A DNA stretch of 64,000 bases. Source: Jacaranda mimosifolia (taxonomy: Eukaryota > Streptophyta > Magnoliopsida > Lamiales > Bignoniaceae). Positions 48,360 through 59,002 of this stretch are shown here, one piece after another. A program made the translations under genes and the position numbers. The DNA is taken from assembly GCA_018894105.1 (NCBI GenBank), contig CM032123.1, positions 9,487,001-9,551,000 of the forward strand, written 5' to 3'. Every line of letters begins with the position of its first letter. Position 1 is the stretch's first letter. The notes under the pieces are model-generated. The model saw nothing but the letters and a program-made list of their open reading frames with translations, had not been told where the DNA came from and did no database searches.

Positions 48360-51343
48360 TCATAATTCAAACTGGTTTTTGGTGGGGTTTGCTGTTCCCT
48401 TATCCTTGTTTGGCAACTTGCAGCAGCTGAATTTGCAAGGCTCTGCCTCGATCAGCAGTTGAACGACCTCATTCATGGTTGGGCGGAGCGCTGGTGTCCC
48501 ACACGTGCAACGTATGGCGATCCGAAGGACTTTGATCATATCCTCTTTGTACGATCCAGACACTCGTTTGTCTAGCACCTCGTTGGCTCCTTCCTTAGTC
48601 TCCACCTTAGTAGAAACCCAATATATGATGTTCTTATTTTCCCCAAACTCTGCCTCCACTGGCTTTTTTCCTGTTATTAACTCCATTAGTACTACTCCAA
48701 AACTGTATACATCGCATTTGGTTGTTGCCTTGGAAGAATACGCGTATTCTGTCACAGAATAAATAAAAATTGTAGAAACATTAGGATGAATAAGTGTTGT
48801 AGAAATTAACTGAATATGCTAAACAACTGAGTTGACTGATCTTGAACATTATTACCTGGTGCCAAGTAACCGTAAGTTCCAGCAATAACAGTGGTCGTAG
48901 AATCCTTTGAACCCCTTGCTTGGAGGACTTTGGCGATTCCAAAATCCGCGACTTTTGGCTGGTAATCCACGTCCAGTAATATGTTTGTTGACTTGATATC
49001 TCTGTGGATAATTGGTGGCATTAGATCATGGTGGAGATACGCCAATCCCTGGGCAATACCCAGTGAGATTTGGTGTCGAATAGGCCAATCCAGGACGATT
49101 TTTCCTCTGTGAAGTGCGTCCCAGAGGTTCCCATTTGGCATGTATTCATAAACCAACAAATTGCAATCCAGGCTGGAGAAATAGCAATAGAGCTTGACAA
49201 TGTTCTTGTGCCTAATGCTTCCAAGAGTCTCAACTTCAGTTTTCAATTCCTTGTCCAGAATCAACTGGTCCTCCGAAACTGAATCTTTAGACTTTTGGCT
49301 CCACAGCTTCTTCACGGCGACAACTTCTCCGTTGTTCAGCTCAATCTTGTACACCGTCCCGGATCCCCCACACCCCACGATGTTTTTATCGACCATGGCT
49401 TCGATGATCTCACGTTGATCAAAGCTTAACCGATGGAAACTTTTAACATCGTACGAGAAAAACGAAGATGACAGGGTATCCTCGTTTTCGATCACTTCCC
49501 TGTCTTTGTTAAACCATCTCTTGAGAAACAGGATAGTTCCAACAATTAAGATTCCCACTGAAATGCCTATAACCCAAATACAGTTTATTTTCTTCCGGTT
49601 ATAAGCTTCAGGACAGATGGGGAAATTCGGGCCCGATGAATGGAGAAATCCAGGCACACAGAGACTTGGATTGTCCGAGAAACTTTCCAACAATCCTTCC
49701 TTTATGAAAGAGACAGGAATTGGACCGGAAAGCTGATTGTTCGAAAAGTTCATTGAATTAGGCAACAATTTAGTGAGACTTTCCGGGACTTTTCCAGTCA
49801 GGCGATTGCTTGAGAGATCAAGAACATTGAGGGATTTCAGAGAAGAGATGGATTCAGGTATGGAAGATTCTAGCTTGTTGCCTGGTAAAAGCAAAAGATT
49901 GAGCCATCTTAAGCTGTCAATTTCGGAAGGTATTGCACCAGAAAGAAGATTATTGCTGAGATCAATTTTCACGAGATTGGTAGCAAGAGAGATTTCAGGA
50001 GGGATAACACCAGAAATCTTGTTGCGTTGCATGAAAAGCTCTGATAAATTTCTGGCATTCTGAATAGCTCTAGGAATGGAACCAGTGAAATTATTAAATG
50101 CAATATCAATAATTGATGCATGGGGAAGAGATAGGATCCCTTCTGGTAATTTCCCCTCCAAATTATTTTTACTAACTCGAAAACGGACAAGAGACTTACA
50201 TTCCGCATAACTCTCGGGAAGTTCTCCAGAAAACAAATTCTCAAGTACGAGGAGATAATTCAGTTTGCCACCACTGCACAAACCTTCTGGCAGTCTCCCA
50301 GACAGACGATTTTCTGACAAGTCCAGGGCAACCATGACTGAAGATCTTCCAAGATTTTGTGGGACTTCTCCTGTCAAAAAATTGCGGTAAAGGGATAAAG
50401 TGTTCAAGGTTGTTGAGTTTGCAATAACACCTGGAATTTCTCCTACAAGACTGTTGTTGTAAAGCTGAAGGACTTCAAGCTTTGGAAGCCGGCATATAGA
50501 CTCAGGAATTCTGCCGCTGAATCTGTTGACAGACATGTCCAGGTCTCTGAGTTCTGTCAAATTTCCAAGCTCCTCTGGAATTTCCCCTTCAAGTTGGTTG
50601 TAGTAAAGTTCAAGCTGCTGCAAACTCTTCAGCAGGCCAAGTTCTTTCGGAACCCGGCCGACTAAATAATTGCCGCTTAACTCAAGATCAATCAGAGAAG
50701 TCATGTTTCCAATAGACGGTGGGATTTCTCCACGCAGCATGCACGTCGTCAGGACCATGGATTTCAGTTTTGTCAGCCTGGATATATTCTCCGGCAATTC
50801 CCACAAGTTAAGCTCTCCATTTTCGTTGAAATTCAGCACCTCAAGATTGGTGAGATTGGTGATTGACACTGGGAAATCGCCTGAAAAGTGGTTGTAAGAA
50901 AGATCAAGAAGCCTCAAGGATTTCAACGGGGAGAAATCTGGCAATGGTCCGGTGAAATATATAGTGCTCATATTCAGCTCTTCCAAGAAAGAACAGTTGA
51001 TGATGCCACGAGGGAACTCGCCATCAAAGTTGTTACGGCCAATACGAAGAACACGTAATCCAGGAAGATAAGAGCATAATTCTTCAGGAAATTTCCCGGA
51101 TAATAACCAGCCTGAGATATCAATCTGCACAATATTTTCTTGATCATCACAGGCAATCCCAGTATAATTGCAATACCCTTTTCCTTCGTTGGCAGCCCAG
51201 TTGGATAAAGAATTCCCTGAGACTGATTTCTTCATAAGATCAAAGAACTGAGACTGGCTACTGAGGTTAGCTTGGCAGGAATGAAAAGCCGAAAACAGAA
51301 ACAGAAGAATAAAAAACAGGCGCTTGAAAGCCATGGCAAACAT
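48360..51343 (-). CDS. CEPR1: CEPR1/XIP1-like leucine-rich-repeat receptor kinase, 958 aa, two exons
   Basis: Join of 51343-48856 and 48748-48360 (- strand); the joint restores A-P-E-Y in the kinase activation-segment region. Signal peptide residues 1-25 (FFILLFLFSAFHSC), Cys-containing LRR cap (GYCNYTGIACDD, 57-67), about 20 LRRs (75-545), transmembrane segment about 589-607, Ser/Thr kinase about 652-930 with GCGGSGTVY (657-665), Lys678 in VAVKKL, HRDIKSTN (Asp782), DFG at 800-802 and APE at 828-830. All catalytic residues are present, and HRD makes it an RD kinase. Sequence runs such as SFFSYDVKSFHR and ELKTEVETLGSIRHKNIVKL match Arabidopsis CEPR1/XIP1 (LRR-RLK subfamily XI), the plasma-membrane receptor for CEP peptides in nitrogen-demand and vascular signalling. 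A nearby paralogue such as CEPR2 is less likely. Start: a second in-frame ATG three codons on is equally usable. Confidence 0.93.
48749..48855 (-). other. Intron of the CEPR1-like gene (107 bp)
   Basis: GTAATA donor at 48855 and ACAG acceptor ending at 48749 on the - strand; AT-rich between. It splits the Glu codon of the kinase APE motif after its first base (phase 1). Confidence 0.93.
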
Positions 51344-51640
51344 ATTAGGTGCTTAGGAAGATATAGAAAGGCAGAGAGGAAAATGGTTTGTTTATGTTGA
51401 TGCAAAGGAGGAGGAGAAGATAACAAGAGATATATAAGTGGAAATGATTGATGGGATAATTGGGTGCAGTAGCAAAGCAGTAACACCAAAGCTTTTGATG
51501 ATGCCAAAAAAAGGAGGTTCTTTTGGTGCATTTTTGTATCAGAGTGCGATGGAGAAGTGCATAAAGTGCTTTATGTTTATCCCCTCCACTAATTCTCTCA
51601 CAGAATAACATCAACATGAGGCCCTGAGGCCCTTTATATC
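51344..51640 (-). promoter_or_regulatory. 5' untranslated and core promoter region of the CEPR1-like gene
   Basis: On the - strand a TATA-like GATATAAAGG lies at 51631-51640, about 290 bp upstream of the ATG. Between them is a CT-rich leader (CTCTCTGCCTTTCTATATC just before the gene), common for plant 5' UTRs. A second candidate, TTATATATCTC, is at about 51427-51437. Not tested. Confidence 0.4.
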
Positions 51641-52289
51641 ATATAGATATTTGTTTGGAAATTTGAGCTAGTCCGTGTTGGATCCTAGCCTCTCTGCATG
51701 GTGTTCTTTGGTCAAGACAAAGTCATGGCTAAAACAGTTTGATTCTAATTGAGTGGTCCTTCATCTTCTAGGTCAACAATCTTGTCTGTTCTATAAATTC
51801 TTGTAACGTATCTAATTTGTCTCGACATGAAACTTTAGATGAAGTTGGAAAAGTGAAAGTTTTGAGTATTTATTTAAAATTGTCCTAGAATTTAGTGGTT
51901 AAAAGTTAAAAGGTAATGGTGTTCGTTCTGATAAAAGATTTGTTGAGCCGAAAATGGAATATGAAAAAAGGGAAAAAAATAATAATAACAATAATCATGT
52001 GCTTAGAGTACTTAAGGAAAAATTACTTGCAGATTTCTAATATTACTATTAAGTGATGACTATGGGATTTTTTAAGAGCACAATATTCGAATGTGGGTTG
52101 CAGAAATAATAATAGAAAACGAAATAGATGTCTTTAATTGCAATATCATGGATGGTTGTGGTCGTTTCACGTACTTTATAATTTAATATTGAAAAGTTTA
52201 AAAGAAATTTTAAAAATATTAAAATATGTTAAAATGTTTATTAATGTTTATATTAGGAAATTAACAAAATTTTGAGTACCATAAAACGT
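51641..52289. other. AT-rich intergenic DNA upstream of the receptor-kinase gene
   Basis: No gene or element recognised; should include the distal promoter of the - strand gene. Confidence 0.5.
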
Positions 52290-52945
52290 TACCCAACAAA
52301 GAGGAAAACTTGGACTATAGAAACAAGAAACAAATTGCCTTCAATGTAGAACAAAGAGACTAGAACGAGCACCTGGGGCACCTTGATGAAGAAACTATAA
52401 ATGATGAGATTATCATAATAACTAGGCTATTGCAACAACTTACCCAAGCCAAAACTCGATTCAGGAGAGATACCAAATCAAATCCCAAAAGGAAAAATGC
52501 AGAATGTCAAAAATCTAAGCAAATAGCATGTCATGAATGCCATGAAGTTGGACACAAAAGATTAGACTGTCCAAAGGTGAAAAGAAACCCAGAACCTAAA
52601 AGAAATCCTAAAACTAAGGGCCATGACCATCAGATGGGAGGACTCTAACTTTGATAAACTCTATAATGAAGATTACTGACTTATGGTCAACAAACACATA
52701 AAATTGTTCTCAGGAGCAAATTCTAGCAACTTTTATTTTGAAATTGAAAGTGTAAGTCCTCTTAATTTACATATAGAATGTCATAATTAACTAAATGAAC
52801 TTCAAGAAGAAGTAAATTTTCTTTGGAAACAACTGGAAAAAACTCTTAGTGAAAAAGAAGAACTAGTTCAATATTATAATAAAGATATTAAAAGGAGCTT
52901 CGAGGAAACAAATATCTAGACTTCTTGAGAAAAATAATAAGATTC
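52290..52945 (+). pseudogene. Copia gag fragment with zinc knuckle
   Basis: Pieces in more than one frame. 52430-52648 holds the CCHC knuckle CHECHEVGHKRLDC flanked by Lys-rich sequence. It is followed by a heptad-like segment (LQEEVNFLWKQLEKTLSEKE) that ends at the GATTC where Tat element 2 inserted; its continuation (LLENNYTLDRTIKEKE) is at 59008. Stops at 52646 and beyond show decay. Confidence 0.75.
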
Positions 52946-53478
52946 TGATGCAGCTCGGAATCTTAGGTTTAGATCTCGAACTCGATCTCCCAAATTATCC
53001 CTATTCTCGATCTTGACCTCGATTTGAATCGCGCTCCGCACAAGTAATTTGGGTCTCCGACCTGACCACAAGAGCACACGTTAGGCTAGCTGAGATTGCC
53101 CTCAACTAAGCCCCTTCGATGCTTAAGTTAGTGTGTTGCTGAGGTGATCAAAGGAGAGCTCAAAAGTAATCTTAAGAAGTTAAGTAAAAGATGGGTCAAC
53201 TTGACATGACCTGGTATGTATGATTTCCCCCTTTTATAGGTATTGAATTGTCTTTGTCTGTACGGATCAAGGTGGCAAATTACTATGCATCAGATCTACA
53301 ATTGATCAACGGTCAGCGACCCAAGTCATAGCCCGAAGCGGGTTGGGTTCCTTTGGGTCATGACCCGAGAACTCGACTTGGGTAAAAAGATGCGGATATT
53401 GTCCGTATCGGTATTTTGGCAAAAAATTGGGGGTAGAATGATCTTTGACTCTGGCTTCATTAATTATTATCATCATTA
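52946..53478 (-). repeat. 3' LTR of Tat element 2 (left)
   Basis: Opens TGATGCAGCTCGGAATC and closes TTATCATCATTA on the + strand. It matches the right LTR, which is longer mainly because of an internal duplication. In element orientation the LTR starts TAATGATG rather than the usual TG. Confidence 0.88.
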
Positions 53479-53494
53479 ACTCCCCCACTTTCCA
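53479..53494 (-). other. Polypurine tract of Tat element 2
   Basis: On the - strand GGAAAGTGGGGGAGT directly precedes the LTR. Nearly the same as the tract of Tat element 1. Confidence 0.8.
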
Positions 53495-53640
53495 AGTGTC
53501 TTAGTTCTTTTCTCATATTAGGGGAATGGACCTATATACTATGGAAAGTAGATGCGTGACACATTCAACAGTTCGATTGGCCGCTGCTAATCTTGACCAT
53601 TGATGCTTCCTCGGGAGATAAACCGTGCCATCTATTCATC

Positions 53641-53648
53641 TATAAATA
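53641..53648 (+). promoter_or_regulatory. TATA box for the antisense ORF of Tat element 2
   Basis: TATAAATA followed by CCCTAGTGCAGCC and a CT-rich leader, 142 bp upstream of the ATG at 53783. Its distance to the ATG and its sequence parallel the - strand TATAAATA of Tat element 1's antisense gene. Confidence 0.55.
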
Positions 53649-53782
53649 CCCTAGTGCAGCCCCACAACTTCATTTCATTTCTCTTCTTCTCAATGCTTCA
53701 ACACCACCCACTAAATCTCGATCCTAAGGCTTAAACCTCTCTCCTAAGATCTCGATCTCTTAGGCCTATTTCCTTAATTAAA

Positions 53783-54201
53783 ATGAGCTCGAACTCGAGT
53801 TCCTCTTCCAAAAAAACTCCCAACCTTAGTCAGTTGGGGTCGAGTAAAGTGTATCTCCCTCATGAGTTTAGAAAATGTGACCTCTCTCCAACTTCCTCCT
53901 CTCATAGGTTCAACCTCGATCCTGACTCTTGTTAATTCATGGGATCTCGATCCCATAGTGGGCTTCATGAAATGCCAAGAAGCTTGGTAGGATCGCTCAT
54001 GGGTTTGATCTGGAGTTGTTGGATCCCACCAAGGATGCCGATCTGAAGGATTATTCCACCAGTGGTCTCACTAGAAAGGAAGGGCCCGAGGATGAGTTCG
54101 CTTTCCTTGCCCTGGAGAAGGAGGTCAAGGTCCCTCAAGCAGCACTTGAAGAAGGCAAGATCCCATCCGAAGCTCCTACGGTGACGACTGAAGATCCCTA
54201 A
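53783..54201 (+). pseudogene. Antisense ORF of Tat element 2, shortened
   Basis: ATG at 53783 opens a Ser-rich start (MSSNSSSSSKKTPNLSQLGS) ending at TAA 53933-53935, like the Ser-rich leader of the antisense gene in Tat element 1. A second frame, 54016-54201, encodes an acidic segment (DLKDYSTSGLTRKEGPEDEF, then EKEVKVPQAALEEGK) ending TTEDP, resembling a C-terminal part. The conserved middle domain seen in element 1 is missing. Probably exons of a collapsed gene. Confidence 0.5.
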
Positions 54202-54500
54202 GAAACTGTTGTGGTTGGGACAATCGCTGAGACTAGAGGTTCAACATCTTGAGATTAGAGCCTGTAGATTTGTAATTTCCTTTTTGCTAATGCCCATGGG
54301 TCCATTCATGTAATATCGGTTCGATATCATTCCATAGTTTTGTTTTTGTATTGTGATCTCGAACTATCATTCTAATGTAATCAAGATCTTTTGGATCAAT
54401 GATGCACATGGGTTTCTTTGCAGTTCACGATTGTTGTATATTTAACAATCTTTATCAGTTCTTGATTTGCTGTTAATGTCCCCTTAATATCTTCTTTTAA
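54202..54500. other. Spacer between antisense ORF and tandem array
   Basis: No feature recognised; the antisense ORF's 3' untranslated region if it is transcribed. Confidence 0.4.
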
Positions 54501-56700
54501 ATGAGATCTTACTTAGATCCCGCTGAGATGTCTCCAAGTGGAAATCTTGCATCAAGTTTTAGGAGATCTTAATCTCGATCTCAGATCTCGTGAGACCTTT
54601 TTTAACTGAAGATGATCTTGCTCAGATCTTGTACGATTTCTGAATCAAAGATCTTGCCCATATCGTATAAGATCTCGACCCCATGACTTGGGATCTCCTT
54701 AAGTTAGAGATCTTGCTTAGATCTTGTAAGATCTCAATCCAATGACCTGGGACCTCCTTGAGTTAAACATCTTGCTCAGATCTTGTAAGATTTCGTAGAG
54801 TTAAAGATCTTGCCCAGATCTTGTAAGACCTCAATCCCATGACCTGGGATCTCTTTAAGTTAAAGATCTTGCTCAAGATCGTCTTGTAAGACCTCGATCC
54901 TCTGACCTGGGATCTCCTTGAATTAGAGATCTTGCTTTAGATCAATCTTGTAAGACCTCGATCCCATGACTTGGGCTCTCCTAGAGTTAAAGATCTTGCT
55001 CAAGATCGATCTTGTAAACCTCGATCCTATGGCTTAGGATCTCCTTAAGTTAAAGATCTTGCTTAGATCTATCTTGTAAGACCTCGATCCCGTGACCTAG
55101 GATCTTCTTGAGTTAAAGATCTTGCTCAGATCTTGTAACGCCTTGGTCCCGTGACCTGGGATCTCCTTGAGTTAAAGGTCTTGCTAAGATCTTGTAAGAT
55201 TTCTTGGAGTTAAAGATATTGCCCAAATCTTGTAAGATCTCGATCCCATAACCTAGGATCTCCTTAAATTAAAGATCTTGCTCATATCTTGTAAGACCTC
55301 GATCCTATGACATAGGATCTCCTTGAGTTGGATATCTTGCTCAAATCTTGTAAGATTCCTTGGAGTTAAAGATCTTGTCCAAATCTTGTAAGATCTCGAT
55401 CCCATGACCTGGAATCTCTTTGAGTTAAAGATCTTGCTCAAGATCGATCTTGTAAGACCTCTATCCCATGACCTGTGGTCTTCTTGAGTTAAAGATCTTG
55501 CTCAGATCTATCTTATAAGATGTCGATCCCATGTCTTGGGATCTCCTTAAGTTAAAGATCTTGCTTAGATCTTGTAAGACCTCGATCCCATGACCTGGGA
55601 TCTCATTAAGTTAAAGATCTTGCTCAAATCTTGTAAGACCTTGATCCTATGACCTGGGATCTTCTTGAGTTAAAGATCTTGCTCAGATCTATCTTGTAAG
55701 ATGTCGATCCCATGTCTTGGGATCTCCTTAAGTTAAAGATCTTACTCAGATCTTGTAAGACCTTGATCTCTTGACCTGGGATCTCCTTAAGTTAAAGATC
55801 TTGCTCAAATCTTGTAAGACCTGGATCCTATGACCTAGGATCTTCTTGAGTTGGATGTCTTGCTCAAATCTTGTAAGATTCCTTAGAGTTAAAGATCTTG
55901 TCCAAATCTTGTAAGATCTCGATCCCATGACCTGGAATATCTTTGAGTTAAAGATCTTGCTCACGATTGATCTTGTAAGACCTTTATCCTATGACCTGTG
56001 ATCTTCTTAAGTTAAAGATCTTGCTCAGATCTATCTTATAAGATGTCGATCCCATATCTTGGGATCTCCTTAAGTTAAAGATCTTGCTTAGATCTTGTAA
56101 GACCTCGATCCAATGACCTGGGATCTCATTAAGTTAAAGATCTTGCTCAAATCTTGTAAGACCTTGATCCTATGACCTGGGATCTTCTTGAGTTAAAGAT
56201 CTTGCTTAGATCTATCTTGTAAGATGTCTATCCCATGTCTTGGGATCTCCTTAAGTTAAAGATCTTACTCAGATCTTGTAAGACCTTGATCTCTTGACTT
56301 GGGATCTCTTTAAGTTAAAGATCTTGCTCAAATCTTGTAAGACCTGGATCCTATGTCCTATGATCTTTTTGAGTTAAAGATCTTGCTCAGATCTTGTAAG
56401 GCCTCGATCCCATGACCTAGGATCTCCTTGAGTTAAAGATCTTGCTCAAGATCGATCTTGTAAGACCTCGATCCCATGACCTAGGATCTCATTGAGTTAA
56501 AGATCTTGCTTAGATCTATCTTGTAAGACCTCGATCCCATGACCTAGGACCTTCTTGAGTTAAAGATCTTGATCAGATCTTATAACACCTCGATCCCATG
56601 ACTTATGATCTTCTTAAATTAAAGATCTTGCTCAGATCTTGTGAGATCTTTCATAGTTGAGATCTATATGCAGGTCTTGTGAGATCCCCCTCGATGGAGA
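54500..56700. repeat. Tandem array, about 60-bp unit, roughly 35 copies, with higher-order repeat of about 523 bp
   Basis: Typical unit: AGATCTTGCTCAGATCTTGT, AAGACCTCGATCCCATGACC, TGGGATCTCCTTGAGTTAA. Units vary by substitutions and by a 5-9 bp insert (AGATCGATCTTG or AGATCTATCTTG). Variants recur about 523 bp apart: TATCTTATAAGATGTCG at 55504 and 56027, and CTATCTTGTAAGATGTC near 55686 and 56209, showing block duplication. Edges (54500-54620 and 56640-56700) are more diverged, as usual for such arrays. The position between coding region and 3' LTR matches element 1's smaller repeat block. It is rich in AGATCT and dyads such as CAAGATCGATCTTG. Confidence 0.93.
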
Positions 56701-57218
56701 TCTTGCTCAAATCTCCGAGATCTTTTTAAGATCATTTTAGATCTTTTTCAGATGATTTGAGATCTTTTTTCAAATCCTTTTGGCCTTTAGATTGATTGCT
56801 TTTGAGCTCATTTGAGGTCACTTTAGGACCTTTCCAATTTGAGATCCTTCGTGGAGTTTTTTTTAGACGATATATGAGTTTGAGGTCTTAAGGAACTTGT
56901 TCCTTTTTTGTTTCCTACTCATTTCACTAATTTTTGGTAGCTAAATTTATCCTACCATAAGAAAACAAAGAGAGAGGCAAATAAATCCTCATGCCCTTAT
57001 CAGGAGTATGGAATAATTACCTCCATTCCTTGGAATTTTAAATAGGAACAAAGGCCTCAAAATAAGAGCTTAGATGCCTAAGCAGTACAAATTCAATTTT
57101 CATATTTTACGCATAGAATTTCTTAAGTTATACCTTCTTAGTGGAGACTTGCTACGATCTCTTTCGAATCTCGACCTGTGTATCCTTGATCAATTTTAGG
57201 TCTTGAAACATACTTTAT
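56701..57218. other. Tat element 2 interior between array and gag
   Basis: This is where protease, RT and integrase would lie in a full element. GATCTTTTT-rich decayed repeat to about 56890, then non-coding sequence. No pol motif on either strand. Confidence 0.6.
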
Positions 57219-58339
57219 CTACTCGTGGTCTTTCATAGCATTTATCTCTTCCTCATGGATATAGCATTGTGCCATCTCTATTAACTGTGCCATGTCTGTT
57301 GGGGGCTTCCTAGCTAGAGTTGGTGCAAAATGTCCTTTCTTGAGCCCATGGATGAGGGTGCTAGTGATCATATCAATGCACAGGTCCTGCACCTCAAGCA
57401 TCTCATTATTAAATCTATTCATGAACCTTTTCAGTATCTCATCCTCCCATTGCCATATAGTGAATAAGTAAGTATCAGACCTCTTAGACTTCTTCTTGTT
57501 AGCAAACTGATACAAGAATTTCTTTATGAGCTGATCATATGACACAATTATTCCGATAATCTATCCCATAAACCATTCATGAGCTCTTCCCCTTAGTGTC
57601 ATCACAAAGATCCTAGTGTTTATGGCATCGGACTACCCTTACAGGTTCATGATATTCTCGAAGATGGTCAAATATTCCTGTGGGTCCTTGCTCCTTTCAT
57701 ACTTTGGCAAATCTGGGAGCTTGAAGTGTGAAGCCATTGACTTAGCAAACATTTTTGTAGAGAATGGTGAGTTCTTCTTCGGCAATGCCAAGGTCCATTT
57801 CTTTTTAAGTTCATCTATCTTTCTACTCAACTGTTCAACCTGGTCGCTGGTCTCATTGACTTCTTCCCTTGAGAGTGATGGTTGGGGTCTTTTATGAGCT
57901 GGATCATCCCGGTTCAATGTTAGTGCTTCCAACTTTGATACTTCTTCTCTTCTATAAATGTTAGATGGGTAACTTGGCTGTCGAGCTGCCTTGCTTCTTA
58001 TCTCATCCGAATCTGCCATCTCCTCTCCCTTGAGATCCTTAATCTCTGCACACCTTCTGCCAATGAGGGACCTGACCTCCTATCCTGAATGTAAGCCACC
58101 GTCGCAACTCGAGCCCTGCATACATGCTCATCTTAAAACCTTTGGCTCATCTCAAAAACTAACCACTCTAGATCACCTTTAATCAGTTGCACAACTTGAG
58201 CTCCACTGGGGTCTTGTGCCAACGCCCTTTGTCCCATTTCTGCTTGAATGTTTTGAGGTATAACAATGGTGGGCATCATGGGAGATGTGGGTGAAATGGT
58301 TGGTGATGGGGATATAGGCATGGGGATGGGAATGTCCAT
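57219..58339 (-). pseudogene. Tat element 2 gag, in pieces
   Basis: Read on the - strand. 58339-58133: Pro/Ile-rich start (MDIPIPMPISPSPTISPTSP). 58019-57639: charged region with a helix (DQVEQLSRKIDELKKKW), then capsid start SHFKLPDLPKYERSKDPQEY. 57545-57219: QLIKKFLYQFANKKKSKRSD and FMNRFNNEMLEVQDLC, the retrotransposon gag family; this corresponds to residues around QLCDKFLHQFASRRKA in element 1. Frameshifts or stops separate the pieces, and the zinc-knuckle end is absent. Only coding content of the element on its own strand. Confidence 0.8.
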
Positions 58340-58405
58340 AGTTTATCCCGGAGTTCTATCTATAACTAACTGTTCGCTCTTACTACAGGTGAATCAAATT
58401 AGAGT

Positions 58406-58424
58406 TCCCACAGACGGTGCCAAT
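58406..58424 (-). other. Primer binding site of Tat element 2
   Basis: On the - strand, after the LTR end, ATTGGCACCGTCTGTGGGA, a close variant of the TGGCGCCGTCTGTGGG site common in Tat elements. Supports both lineage and orientation. Confidence 0.8.
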
Positions 58425-59002
58425 TGATACGGCTCAGAATCTTAGGTCTAGATCTCGAACCCAATCTCTGAAATTGTCCTTGGCTCAGAATATTAGGTAT
58501 AGATCTCGAACCCAATCTCTGAAATTGTCCCTATTCTCGATCTCGGCCTCGACCCGAATTGTGCTCAACATAAGTAATTTAGGTCTCCGACTTGATCACA
58601 AGAGCACATATTAGGCTAGTTGAGATCGCCCTCAACTAAGGCCCTCAGATGCCTAAGTTAGTGTGATGCTAAGGTGATAAAAGGAGAGCTCAAAAGTAAG
58701 CTTAAGAACTCAAGTAAAAGACGGGTCTAGATAACAGAAATTGGTACTGTGTGATTTCCACCTTTTATAGGTGTTGAAATGTCTTCGTCTATACGAATCA
58801 AGGTGGAAAATTACTATGCATCAAATCTACAATTGATCAATGATCAGCGACTTGGGTCATAGCTCGAAGCGGGTTGGGTTCCTTCGGGTCATGACCCAAC
58901 CCGGGTAAAAAGATGCAGATCCTGTTTTGTATGGGTATTTTGGCAAAAATCTGGGGGCAGAATGATCTTTTACTCTGGCTTCATTAATTATTATCATCAT
59001 TA
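58425..59002 (-). repeat. 5' LTR of Tat element 2 (right)
   Basis: Partner of 52946-53478. It carries an extra tandem copy of about 50 bp (TTGGCTCAGAATATTAGGTA to GAAATTGTCC) near 58480-58531, accounting for most of the length difference. Closes TTATCATCATTA immediately before GATTC. Confidence 0.88.

Larger units (their letters stand above)
52946..59002 (-). mobile_element. Tat-type Ty3 element without pol (Tat element 2; gag-only, TR-GAG-like)
   Basis: Flanked by a perfect 5-bp duplication GATTC (52941-52945 and 59003-59007). LTRs 52946-53478 and 58425-59002; PPT beside the left LTR and a Tat-type primer site beside the right LTR, so it reads on the - strand. Contents from 5' to 3': gag pieces, a long tandem array, an antisense ORF on the + strand, PPT. 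No protease, RT, RNase H or integrase is found between gag and the array. It depends on other elements for movement. Confirmed as an insertion because removing it and one GATTC rejoins the copia reading frame. Confidence 0.9.

Noticed and set aside
53774..53968. 64-codon - strand ORF opposite the antisense gene of Tat element 2
   Set aside because: Complement of the Ser-rich + strand ORF, which has the TATA box, leader and similarity to element 1.
55253..55964. Open frames of periodic peptide (MSKIFNSK...) on the - strand of the array
   Set aside because: A by-product of a 60-bp repeat being a multiple of three; frames break wherever unit length varies.
54500..56700. Repeat array with regular units, superficially CRISPR-like
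   Set aside because: Units are contiguous with no unique spacers, the genome is a plant, and the array sits inside a retrotransposon.
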